14,057 nt of DNA from Candidatus Aerophobota bacterium (GTDB lineage Bacteria > Aerophobota > Aerophobia > Aerophobales > AE-B3A). The notes below the pieces were generated by a model. That model did not search any database and was not told the origin of the DNA. It saw only the letters and a program-made list of their open reading frames with translations. Where the stretch lies: positions 1-14,057 of the forward strand of contig JAUWXE010000020.1 in NCBI GenBank assembly GCA_030616535.1. The letters run 5' to 3'. A program made the translations under genes and the position numbers. Below are positions 7,955-14,057 of the stretch, piece after piece (the stretch's first letter is position 1; each line of letters opens with the position of its first letter).

Positions 7955-7960
7955 TCCTCT
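7955..7960 (-). promoter_or_regulatory. Ribosome binding site deciding the murE GTG start
   Basis: AGAGGA on the minus strand, 4 bases before the GTG at 7948-7950. No comparable site precedes the upstream ATG (7971) or TTG (7986). Confidence 0.6.
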
Positions 7961-7982
7961 TTTTCCCCCATAGTAATTTTGG

Positions 7983-9800
7983 TCAATATTTAGTCAAGAA
8001 ACTCAGCCATGACCCATTTAGATTAGCTGCTGCTGAGGAAAAAAGCGAGGTTAGATGCTTCTTCAGGTTCCTTTTGGTAGAGGGTAACCTTTCCTTTGTC
8101 TTAACCAATTCCCCCTTTTGAGGTAGGATATTTAAGTAAGGTAGGACTCTTTTCATTATTCTTCCAAAAAGGGGTGCCGCCACCTCTCCTCCATAATATG
8201 CCCCCGTAGGCTCCTTAATTATCACAATTCCGGCGATTCTGGGTGAGTCTACGGGGGCAAAACCCATAAAGGAGGCAATGTACTTGTTGGGAAGGTATCC
8301 CCTTCTATTAGATGCAGGGATCTGTGCCGTCCCTGTCTTTCCTCCCAGAGAATATCCGGTGACCCTTGCCCTTGTTCCCGTTCCGGCCTCTACTACCGTT
8401 TCCAAAAGTGATTTTATTGTTTGAGATAAAGACTCAGAGCAAACTCTTCTTATTACCAGAGGTCGGTTCTCTCTAATTATTTTACCATCCGGTCCGTGCA
8501 CGTATTTAACCACGTAAGGTCTTAGAAGTTTTCCTCCATTTATGAGAGCACTCAAAGCGGTAACCATCTGAATAGGAGTGACCGCAATTCCCTGACCAAT
8601 AGAGATAGCGGGTAGATCGGTAAGCGACCAATCCGAAGGAGATCTAACAATTCCTTTGCCTTCTCCGGGAAGATCTACTCCGGTTTGGCTTCCGAAGCCA
8701 AAAAGACGAATGTATTCATAGAATTTCTCCTTTTTCATCCTACTTGCTAACTCGATTACTCCAACATTTGAAGAATTTTGAACAATCTGGATAAAACTCA
8801 GGTCTCGATCGAAATTCTTCCAGTCATGAAATAGGTGATTAGCAACCCTGATTGATTCCCCACAATAAATCTTCTCATTTAGATCTGTCAGTCCCTCTTG
8901 TAATAAAGCATTGGCAGTAAAGGGTTTAAAAGATGAACCGGGCTCATAAAGGGATTGAACTACCCTATTCTTTCTAGTGAAGGGTGAATAATCAGAGTAA
9001 TGGTTAGGATCATAATCAGGTTTGTTGACTAGAGCAAGAACCTCACCCGTTTGGGGATCTATAAACAGAGCCTCCACGGATCTGGCCTTGGTTTTCTTTA
9101 AGGTAAGAGATAATTCTTGTTCTACCATGGACTGGATGACACTGTCTAAGGTCAAGACCAAGTCCTTACCAGGAACCAGAGCCTGAAGAGTATCTTTAGC
9201 AAAGGGAATTTCGTAACCCAGAGCATCTTCCCTTATCCAGAAATGACCCTTCTCTCCTTGTAGTTCACTGTTATAAGAAAGCTCTGCCCCGGCCAATCCC
9301 TGATTGTCCACTCCAGCAAATCCTAAAAGAGAAGAGGCCAGTTCCCCTTGAGGGTAAAATCTTTTACTTTCCTCCACAAATCCTATCCCTTTGAGACCGA
9401 GTGCTTCAACTGCCTTTTTCTGGGCCAGGGAGAGCTTTCTTTTTAGCCAGACAAAGACCTTCTTCTGTCTCAATTTCTTTGTCAGGCTGGAAACTTTTAT
9501 CTTTACGATAGGAGAGAGTTTCCGGGCTACTCTCTCAGGACGAGAAATCTTACCCGGGCGAGCATAAAGAGAATAAGAAGGGACATTAACGGCTAGTTTT
9601 TCCAAATTTCGATCATAAATTGCTCCCCTTTTTGGAGAAATCTCAACTAATCTCACCTGTTCCTTGCTCGCCTGCCGGAAAAATTTATGGTGGTTTAGAA
9701 TCTGTAGGTCATATAAACGGGTCTCCAGAACAATCAGAGCAATAAAGAGAAGGAAAAAGGGTAAATAGATGCGAACTCTGTAATCTCTTTTTCTAGCCAA
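7983..9800 (-). CDS. ftsI: FtsI/PBP-type septal D,D-transpeptidase (class B penicillin-binding protein)
   Basis: A 605-residue class B PBP that cross-links septal peptidoglycan and pairs with FtsW. Seen: a short basic cytoplasmic end, one membrane anchor (about 11-27), the dimerisation domain with SPKRGAIYDRN (55-65), and the transpeptidase domain with SxxK at Ser289-Lys292 (GSSFKP), SxN at Ser343-Asn345 and KTG at 488-490 (GGKTGTAQ), then GGEVAAPLFGRIM. There are no PASTA repeats after the transpeptidase domain; the last 55 residues are basic and of low similarity to anything I recognise. The start is TTG at 9798-9800, supported by a perfect AAGGAG 6 bases upstream. Gap to ftsL is 22 bases. 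Confidence 0.94.
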   Translation of the reverse strand: MARKRDYRVRIYLPFFLLFIALIVLETRLYDLQILNHHKFFRQASKEQVRLVEISPKRGAIYDRNLEKLAVNVPSYSLYARPGKISRPERVARKLSPIVKIKVSSLTKKLRQKKVFVWLKRKLSLAQKKAVEALGLKGIGFVEESKRFYPQGELASSLLGFAGVDNQGLAGAELSYNSELQGEKGHFWIREDALGYEIPFAKDTLQALVPGKDLVLTLDSVIQSMVEQELSLTLKKTKARSVEALFIDPQTGEVLALVNKPDYDPNHYSDYSPFTRKNRVVQSLYEPGSSFKPFTANALLQEGLTDLNEKIYCGESIRVANHLFHDWKNFDRDLSFIQIVQNSSNVGVIELASRMKKEKFYEYIRLFGFGSQTGVDLPGEGKGIVRSPSDWSLTDLPAISIGQGIAVTPIQMVTALSALINGGKLLRPYVVKYVHGPDGKIIRENRPLVIRRVCSESLSQTIKSLLETVVEAGTGTRARVTGYSLGGKTGTAQIPASNRRGYLPNKYIASFMGFAPVDSPRIAGIVIIKEPTGAYYGGEVAAPLFGRIMKRVLPYLNILPQKGELVKTKERLPSTKRNLKKHLTSLFSSAAANLNGSWLSFLTKY

Positions 9801-9806
9801 GAAAGT

Positions 9807-9812
9807 CTCCTT
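9807..9812 (-). promoter_or_regulatory. Ribosome binding site confirming the ftsI TTG start
   Basis: AAGGAG on the minus strand with a 6-base spacer to TTG (9798-9800). The full SD match makes the non-ATG start convincing. Confidence 0.8.
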
Positions 9813-9822
9813 CGGGGACTTT

Positions 9823-10089
9823 TTAATCCCGGGGCGACTCTTCCCTGATAAATCTCACTTCGTCGGGTTCCCCTAAATTTAGCCTCTCTCGAGCATAAAC
9901 TTCCAGTCTTCTCAAGGATAAGGAGGCCGAAATTTTTCTTTTTAAAACCCCATTCTTTTTCTCCACATTCTTTATCTTACTTTGAAGTCTCTGCACAGTG
10001 TAGCCATTCCTGACCAATTCCATGTGCTTGTAAACCTCTATCCCTGCCAATCCCAAAATAAAAACGAGGATTAGTAAAAACCACTTCAA
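9823..10089 (-). CDS. ftsL: FtsL-like bitopic division protein
   Basis: An 88-residue protein with a very short cytoplasmic tail, one membrane segment (about 3-18, WFLLILVFILGLAG), then a charged region with spaced hydrophobics consistent with a short coiled coil (about 30-65), ending in LEVYARERLNLGEPDEVRFI. This is the architecture of FtsL/DivIC/FtsB proteins, which link FtsQ to FtsI-FtsW in the divisome. The family is weakly conserved in sequence; the position between rsmH and ftsI is the strongest argument for FtsL. The start is TTG, 2 bases after the rsmH stop, with AAAGG about 8 bases upstream inside the rsmH end. Confidence 0.8.
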   Translation of the reverse strand: MKWFLLILVFILGLAGIEVYKHMELVRNGYTVQRLQSKIKNVEKKNGVLKRKISASLSLRRLEVYARERLNLGEPDEVRFIREESPRD

Positions 10090-10091
10090 TT

Positions 10092-10982
10092 TTATAGCCT
10101 TTCCACTGCCCTTAGCCGAGCCGAACGAGCACTCGGGTTGGCCAGAATCTCATTTGATGAAGGTTTGACTACCTTTTTGGTCAGGATCTTCAGCCTATTC
10201 TTTTCTCCTTGGCTAAATTCCCTTTTAACTATTCTATCTTCCAAAGAATGATAGCTAATCACACAGACTCTTCCCCCCGGTCGCAGGAGCTCAAAACTGA
10301 GGGGAAGAGCTATCTTTATATTTTCAAGCTCTTGATTTACCTTGATTCTTAAAGCTTGAAAAATCTTGGTAGCAAAATGTATCCTTCTTTTTTTCCGAAC
10401 CTCAGCGGGGATAGCTTTTCTTGCCACTTCTACCAGATCCCAGGTAGTCTTAAGGGAACTTTTTTGCCTCTGTCGAACTATAAATTCTGCCACCCGCCGG
10501 GCCCATCTCTCCTCCCCCCACTTCAAAAAGATATCCTCTAGTTCAGCTGCCGAGAGGTTATTCACCAAATGAGCGGCTGTTATTTTCTGTGACCTGTCCA
10601 CTCTCATATCTAAGGGAGCAGAATAGCGAAAACTAAAGCCCCTCTCTCGACTTTTTAACTGAAAAGAAGACAGTCCTAGATCGTAAAGTATACCGCCTAC
10701 CTCTTTTATCTTTTTCTCTTTTAGAATTTGAGGGAGATGTTTAAAGTTTGCTTTGACCAAGATGATATGCGATTGGTACTTCTTTAGTGTTTCTTTAGCT
10801 ACTTTGAGAGTTTCTTCGTCTTGATCTATCCCTACCAAGGTGATCCTTCCCCTTGCTTTTTCCAGGATAGCCCTACTGTGGCCACCTGTACCTATAGTGC
10901 AGTCAACATAAACATCTCCCTCTTTTGGAGCAAGCCAGTGTAGAACCTCCGTGACCATTACCGGCTCATGAAGGAGTTTCAA
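10092..10982 (-). CDS. rsmH: RsmH (MraW), 16S rRNA C1402 N4-methyltransferase
   Basis: A 296-residue SAM-dependent methyltransferase that modifies C1402 in the ribosomal P site. Seen: the N-terminal HEPVMVTEVL, SAM loop VDCTIGTGGHS (26-36), GIDQDEE, YDLGLSSFQL, the RGFSFRYSAPLDMRVD stretch, FATKIFQALRIKVNQEL, and VISYHSLEDRIVK. Size is normal. The start is TTG overlapping the mraZ stop by 4 bases (TTGA); beginning there gives the normal short N-terminus before the HEPV motif. The only SD-like match (GGAG) is just 2 bases from the TTG, so re-initiation after mraZ is likely. Confidence 0.95.
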   Translation of the reverse strand: MKLLHEPVMVTEVLHWLAPKEGDVYVDCTIGTGGHSRAILEKARGRITLVGIDQDEETLKVAKETLKKYQSHIILVKANFKHLPQILKEKKIKEVGGILYDLGLSSFQLKSRERGFSFRYSAPLDMRVDRSQKITAAHLVNNLSAAELEDIFLKWGEERWARRVAEFIVRQRQKSSLKTTWDLVEVARKAIPAEVRKKRRIHFATKIFQALRIKVNQELENIKIALPLSFELLRPGGRVCVISYHSLEDRIVKREFSQGEKNRLKILTKKVVKPSSNEILANPSARSARLRAVERL

Positions 10983-11419
10983 ATCTCCACATCCATAATC
11001 TTCTCCGATAACTCCTCGAAGATGGATTTCTGCTCCCGGTAGTACTTATCCCAGCTTTCCTCACTCCAGATCTCTATCTTATTGAAAGCGCCAATTACAG
11101 CAACCTTCTCCTTAATTTGAGCAAAATCCTTCAAAGTTTGCGGCAAGGTCATTCTTCCCTGATTGTCTGGCTGAACTGGATGAGCTCCAGAGAAGAGAAG
11201 TCTTAGAAAAGCCCGGGCATTGGATTTAGTGGTAGATAAGCTCGTCAATCGATCTCCCAGATTTTGCCATTCCGATAGAGGGTAGAGAAATAGACTCTTA
11301 TCCAATCCCCGGGTAATAATAAACCTATCTTCACCCTCCTTGGCTTGTTGACGCAGGAAGGAGGGAATGATGAGTCGGTTCTTTTTGTCTATGGTATGGT
11401 GGTATTCCCCCATGAACAT
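10979..11419 (-). CDS. mraZ: MraZ, dcw transcriptional regulator
   Basis: A 146-residue protein with two AbrB/SpoVT-like halves. Each half carries the family's DxxxR hallmark: DKKNRLIIP (Asp11-Arg15) and DNQGRMTLP (Asp85-Arg89). It opens with MFMGEY, the usual MraZ start. A GGAGG lies 5 bases before the ATG (SD at 11425-11429). MraZ is known to bind phased direct repeats upstream of its own gene and repress the dcw operon, and matching repeats are present here (11439-11471). It is the first gene of the operon and overlaps rsmH by 4 bases. Confidence 0.96.
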   Translation of the reverse strand: MFMGEYHHTIDKKNRLIIPSFLRQQAKEGEDRFIITRGLDKSLFLYPLSEWQNLGDRLTSLSTTKSNARAFLRLLFSGAHPVQPDNQGRMTLPQTLKDFAQIKEKVAVIGAFNKIEIWSEESWDKYYREQKSIFEELSEKIMDVEI

Positions 11420-11438
11420 CTAATCCTCCGGTTGTGCT

Positions 11439-11471
11439 CCACCTCACTCCACTTTTTACCACTGCTCTCCA
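11439..11471 (-). promoter_or_regulatory. Putative MraZ operator: four TGG repeats with 10-bp period
   Basis: On the minus strand TGG occurs at four positions exactly 10 bases apart (CCA on the plus strand at 11469-11471, 11459-11461, 11449-11451 and 11439-11441). The repeat units are TGGAGAGCAG, TGGTAAAAAG, TGGAGTGAGG and TGGAGCACAA; three of the four TGGs are preceded by G. Known MraZ sites are short TGGG/GTGG-type direct repeats with the same one-turn spacing, just upstream of mraZ. The array starts at the last base of the -10 element and ends before the SD, so bound MraZ would cover the transcription start and early leader. The match to the family's operator is by pattern; binding is inferred. 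Confidence 0.75.
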
Positions 11472-11498
11472 TTATAAAGCAAAAAAAAAAATTGTCAA
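11471..11498 (-). promoter_or_regulatory. Strong sigma70-type promoter of the dcw operon
   Basis: Perfect -35 TTGACA (11493-11498) and perfect -10 TATAAT (11471-11476) on the minus strand, with a 16-base spacer. Eleven of the spacer bases form an uninterrupted T run (A at 11481-11491 on the plus strand). Transcription should start near 11464, giving a leader of about 45 bases before mraZ. It is the only convincing promoter seen upstream of the nine-gene dcw run. Confidence 0.8.
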
Positions 11499-11533
11499 GG
11501 GGCTACTCACCACAAAAAAATCCTTAAGTGAAA

Positions 11534-11562
11534 TTGACATCCCCAGAGAAAAGTGTTATTCT
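11534..11562 (+). promoter_or_regulatory. Candidate promoter for the HAD gene
   Basis: Perfect -35 TTGACA (11534-11539), 17-base spacer, and a weaker -10 TATTCT (11557-11562; four of six bases match). It lies back to back with the dcw promoter, the two -35 boxes 35 bases apart. The predicted leader to the HAD ATG is about 110 bases and contains a small perfect hairpin (GGATTT/AAATCC, 11601-11616). Assignment is by consensus only. Confidence 0.45.
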
Positions 11563-11677
11563 CCTGCTCGAAAGAAAATTCTTAGAGCACACGTTCTCGA
11601 GGATTTTCCCAAATCCCTGCCAACCAACTTTTGATATCTTAGGACCCGGCAGTTTGGGTGTGCTACTTGCATAAGCC

Positions 11678-12265
11678 ATGATGAAAAAAATGAATAGTTT
11701 AAAAGCCGTTATTTTCGATCTGGATGGGGTCATAGTGAAATCGGGGCTTGACTTCAAGCTGATAGGAAAGGAGATTTTCGGCTCAGAGTTAGATGAGCCA
11801 GTACTTGAGCAGATCGAGCATCTCAAGGATCCAGAGGAGAAAAAAAGAGCTCTAAGGATTCTAGAAAATCACGAAACCAGGGCCGCCCTCACATCAGAGC
11901 TGAATCTTGGCATTACGGCGTTACTCAGATTTCTTTCCCAAAAAAAGATGAAACGTGCTATCGTTACTCGCAATAGTAGGAAGTCGGTTGATATTATTCT
12001 TGAGAGGTTCAAACTGGATTTCGACGCCATAATCACCAGAAAAGAGGCTCCACCTAAACCAGCCAAAGAGTCAGTTCTCTTGGCCTGTGAAAAAATGGGA
12101 GTCCGGCCGGAAGAGGTAATATTGATAGGAGATTATGAATTTGACATGCTGGCGGGAAAGAGAGCAGGGGTCACCACAATTCTCTTGCGTAACGCTAATC
12201 AACCCTCCTCAGAAAATGCCGATATGGTGATCGACTCCGTTTTGGAACTTACCAAATTATACTAG
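11678..12265 (+). CDS. HAD-superfamily phosphatase (phosphoglycolate phosphatase-like)
   Basis: A 195-residue cytoplasmic HAD hydrolase. Seen: motif I FDLDGV with nucleophile Asp14 and Asp16, motif II Thr97 in IVTRNS, motif III Lys127 in PPKPAK, and motif IV GDYEFD (151-156) with the metal-binding acids. The stretch between motifs I and II is a small helical cap, as in subfamily IA. The substrate cannot be told; phosphoglycolate and other small sugar or nucleotide phosphates are handled by relatives. The earliest possible start is ATG at 11678, directly after an in-frame TAA; further ATGs lie at 11681 and 11690 and none has a good SD, so the exact start is uncertain. It is the only plus-strand gene, divergent from mraZ and convergent with the UroD-family gene. 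Confidence 0.85.
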   Translation: MMKKMNSLKAVIFDLDGVIVKSGLDFKLIGKEIFGSELDEPVLEQIEHLKDPEEKKRALRILENHETRAALTSELNLGITALLRFLSQKKMKRAIVTRNSRKSVDIILERFKLDFDAIITRKEAPPKPAKESVLLACEKMGVRPEEVILIGDYEFDMLAGKRAGVTTILLRNANQPSSENADMVIDSVLELTKLY

Positions 12266-12274
12266 TTTACACTT

Positions 12275-12313
12275 GGATATTCCCAAAAATTTCACATGTT
12301 TTTTGGAAAATCC
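12275..12313. repeat. Imperfect inverted repeat / stem-loop after the HAD gene
   Basis: Two 15-base arms (12275-12289 and 12299-12313) pair at 13 of 15 positions around a 9-base loop (12290-12298). The mismatches are A12279 with A12309 and C12284 with T12304. It begins 9 bases after the HAD stop. No T run follows on either strand, so it is not a classical intrinsic terminator; it may protect the HAD mRNA 3' end or hinder convergent transcription. The rest of the 12266-12469 gap shows no ORF. Confidence 0.5.
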
Positions 12314-12469
12314 TGAATATAAGCGATATTGCGAAGATAGCAAAGTGGAAAAGGACTTTTTGTGTAACAAAGCTTAAGATTTTAGATAGAATTTGGGGAA
12401 ACCCCCTGCTTTAAAAAATTATAAATAGATCCAGACTCGGTGACTTTTAATAAAGTTCTTTGGGGTAGT

Positions 12470-13555
12470 CTAAAAATTCAAAGGGTACCGACCGTACTTC
12501 CTGGCGGCATTGTAAAAAGCTAGAATGTTATTAATGCTAACATCTGGTTGGATATTGTGAGCGGGAGAAATGATCAATCCTCCTCCCTTTCCTACCGTCT
12601 TAAGGCGGAGTTTAACCTCCTCTTTGACACTGCTGGGCGTGCCGAAAGGAAGAACCTCCTGGATATCAACGGTACCCCAGAAAGTTAACCTATCCCCGTA
12701 TAATTTCTTTAGTTTTGCTGGATCCATGGATTTTGGCTGGACTGGATTGAGAATATCTAATCCTATTTCGATAAAATCAGGTATAATCGGTTCCACGTAA
12801 CCATCGGTATGGAAAGCAGTCTTTATGTCTGGATTCACTTTTCTAAATTCCTCAAAGATCAAGGCGTATCTTGGTTTAAGAAATTCTCGCCATAGTTCGG
12901 GGGCCATCAGCATTCTATCCTGCATCCCCACATCATCTCCAATCCAGATTATATCAATCCCCAATTCAATCAGTTTTCCTCCAGCTACAATGACCCATCT
13001 CATAAGCTTATCAAAAAATTTATGAGCAAAATCCTTCCTAATAAGCATATCCTCCATTACCTTTTCCAGACCTCTCAAATACCAGGAAAGTTCAAACAAG
13101 GTGCAGGCGACCCCACCCATTATAGCATATTCATCTCCGTATTTGGTGATCATCTCTCTAGAGTCCTCGTACCTTCCATCCTCGTCAAAGGCAGGAATAT
13201 CGAAAGAGTCTGGATCCTTCAGATTTGCCAAAGGATGACGGACCATTTCCGTATAGCTTCCCCCACTGGGATTCTTGAACCATTTCCAGCCAATACCCCA
13301 TTCATCTGTATATTCGGGAGTATCATGAGCATAATAACCTGTGCAAGGGCCTATCCAGGTAATGAGAAGATCGTGCTCCATCTTCAAAGGAAGCGGACCT
13401 CCGGCTGACTTATACGTCTCTGTTTGCAAGCTATCTATCCCGAAATACTTTAATACTTTTTTCTCTGCCTCTGGCGTATACCAGGCACAAACGGGAACCC
13501 TGTCCGGCTCTTTATGACTTATGGCCGTTAAAACCCTTTCTTTAGGGGTCACCAT
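12470..13555 (-). CDS. Uroporphyrinogen decarboxylase-family protein, probable corrinoid-linked methyltransferase
   Basis: A 361-residue cytoplasmic TIM-barrel protein of the URO-D/MtaA/CmuA superfamily. Seen: the N-terminal TPKERVLTAISHKEPDRVPV, a core GGVACTLFELSWYLRGLE, WIGDDVGMQDRMLMAPELW, FHTDGYVEPIIPDFIEIGLD, NPVQP, and the C-terminal PAHNIQPDVSINNILAFYNA. True haem-pathway UroD is unlikely: the gene follows a corrinoid protein by 95 bases on the same strand, as in methyl-transfer systems. Classical MtaA/MtbA enzymes hold zinc with HxC plus a distant Cys; here the aligned stretch reads HTD, so the metal site, if present, uses other ligands. Methyl donor and acceptor are unknown. The ATG at 13553-13555 has AGGAG 3 bases upstream. 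Confidence 0.85.
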   Translation of the reverse strand: MVTPKERVLTAISHKEPDRVPVCAWYTPEAEKKVLKYFGIDSLQTETYKSAGGPLPLKMEHDLLITWIGPCTGYYAHDTPEYTDEWGIGWKWFKNPSGGSYTEMVRHPLANLKDPDSFDIPAFDEDGRYEDSREMITKYGDEYAIMGGVACTLFELSWYLRGLEKVMEDMLIRKDFAHKFFDKLMRWVIVAGGKLIELGIDIIWIGDDVGMQDRMLMAPELWREFLKPRYALIFEEFRKVNPDIKTAFHTDGYVEPIIPDFIEIGLDILNPVQPKSMDPAKLKKLYGDRLTFWGTVDIQEVLPFGTPSSVKEEVKLRLKTVGKGGGLIISPAHNIQPDVSINNILAFYNAARKYGRYPLNF

Positions 13556-13650
13556 TGTCTCCTACAAGCAAGACACATCAAAGAATAAGGGCTGGCTCTC
13601 ACCATTGGTTACCTTTCCTTCTCTTCTGAAAAATCTCAATGTAGTTTTTG

Positions 13651-14057
13651 TTAACCAAGGCCAAGGAGCTGCTTTGCCTCATCAACCGCTGAGGCAGCAT
13701 CGGGAGCATAGCCATCGGCTCCAATCTCATCAGCATAACTTTGGGTAAGGGGAGCACCTCCGATCATCACTTTAACCTTATCCTTGAGACCAGAGTCCCC
13801 CACCGCCTTGACCACATCCTTCATGGAGGGCATAGTAGTGGTAAGGAGGGCTGAAAGTCCTACTAGATCTGCCTTCTTTTCCTTAGCTGTCTCTATGAAC
13901 TTCTCAGGACTCACATCCACCCCCAAATCAATTATTTCGAATCCTGCTCCTTCTAGCATCATAGCCACCAAATTTTTACCTATATCGTGAAGATCACCTC
14001 TTACTGTACCTAGTACTACTGTACCTATTCCCTTGATATTTTTTTCAGCTAAGATTG
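13651..14057 (-). CDS. B12-binding corrinoid protein, C-terminal part (cut by window edge)
   Basis: An open frame enters from the right edge and ends at TAA (13651-13653), showing 134 residues. Seen: GTVVLGTVRGDLHDIGKNLV with the DxHxxG motif whose His is the lower cobalt ligand, then EGAGFEIIDLGVDV, VGLSALLTTTMPSM and MIGGAPLTQSYADEIGADGY, the standard order of a B12-binding domain of the MtaC/MtbC/MtmC type. The N-terminal four-helix cap lies outside the window. The frame runs through TTG 13969-13971 back into the edge, so no start is visible. It carries methyl groups between a substrate methyltransferase and an acceptor enzyme; the downstream UroD-family protein is the likely partner. Confidence 0.92.
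   Translation of the reverse strand, partial: ILAEKNIKGIGTVVLGTVRGDLHDIGKNLVAMMLEGAGFEIIDLGVDVSPEKFIETAKEKKADLVGLSALLTTTMPSMKDVVKAVGDSGLKDKVKVMIGGAPLTQSYADEIGADGYAPDAASAVDEAKQLLGLG

Noticed and set aside
7951..7986. Longer MurE N-terminus from TTG at 7986 or ATG at 7971
   Set aside because: Neither has an SD, and the extra residues precede the conserved LRELI start; the GTG at 7950 has a good SD.
11524..11826. 100-residue minus-strand open frame across the mraZ-HAD intergenic region
   Set aside because: It overlaps the HAD gene antisense, crosses the promoter region, and its product is Ser-rich with no recognised motif.
12342..12361. AAAGT...ACTTTTT as a terminator for the HAD gene
   Set aside because: A five-pair A/T-rich stem with an 8-base loop is too weak, and only two Ts remain after the arm.
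12395..12406. GGGG-AAA-CCCC hairpin in the convergent gap as an intrinsic terminator
   Set aside because: The stem is only four pairs and no T run follows on either strand.
13022..13408. 128-residue plus-strand open frame opposite the UroD-family gene
   Set aside because: It lies wholly antisense to a gene with clear family motifs, and its translation shows no recognisable domain.
13580..13640. Palindrome-like ACCATTGGT in the corrinoid-UroD gap as an operator
   Set aside because: It is too short to separate from chance and is not paired with any promoter element.
1..14057. CRISPR arrays, tRNA/rRNA genes, insertion sequences, defence or toxin-antitoxin modules
   Set aside because: No regularly spaced long repeats, cloverleaf-like segments, transposase motifs or defence domains were seen on either strand.

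Overview
The window is a bacterial chromosome segment of moderate, A/T-leaning base composition. Nearly all of it is a compact division and cell wall (dcw) operon on the minus strand. The organism is a peptidoglycan-making bacterium: MurE carries the DNPR motif of meso-diaminopimelate-adding enzymes. A corrinoid protein and a UroD-family methyltransferase-like gene at the right edge point to an anaerobic, one-carbon (methyl-transfer) lifestyle. The phylum cannot be fixed from the sequence; an uncultivated anaerobic lineage is a guess only.

Right to left on the minus strand (the direction of transcription): 13651-14057 is the C-terminal part of a B12-binding corrinoid protein, open at the window edge. 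12470-13555 is a uroporphyrinogen-decarboxylase-family protein, probably its methyltransferase partner. A 204-bp convergent gap (12266-12469) contains a long imperfect stem-loop. 11678-12265 is a plus-strand HAD phosphatase. The 258-bp divergent gap (11420-11677) carries back-to-back sigma70-type promoters. The one facing mraZ is followed by four 10-bp-phased TGG repeats, which look like the MraZ autoregulatory operator.

The dcw run is mraZ-rsmH-ftsL-ftsI-murE-murF-mraY-murD-ftsW (11419 down to 1531), with gaps or overlaps of at most about 50 bases and no internal terminator seen. MurE, MurF and MurD build the UDP-MurNAc-pentapeptide stem and MraY loads it onto undecaprenyl phosphate. FtsW and FtsI polymerise and cross-link septal wall, and FtsL is the small bitopic scaffold. 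The usual following genes (murG, murC, murB, ddl, ftsQ, ftsA, ftsZ) are absent. Instead ftsW is followed by a frameshifted CYTH-domain gene, a metallophosphoesterase with an altered third motif, a possible 29-residue ORF and the start of an unrecognised gene cut by the left edge.

Most of the window is ordinary conserved machinery. I see no CRISPR array, tRNA, rRNA, insertion sequence or clearly new multi-gene system. The points most worth checking are the MraZ operator together with an 11-base homopolymer inside its promoter spacer, the single-base frameshift in the CYTH gene, an Asp-to-Glu change at a catalytic position of MraY, and the use of TTG starts for rsmH, ftsL, ftsI and ftsW.
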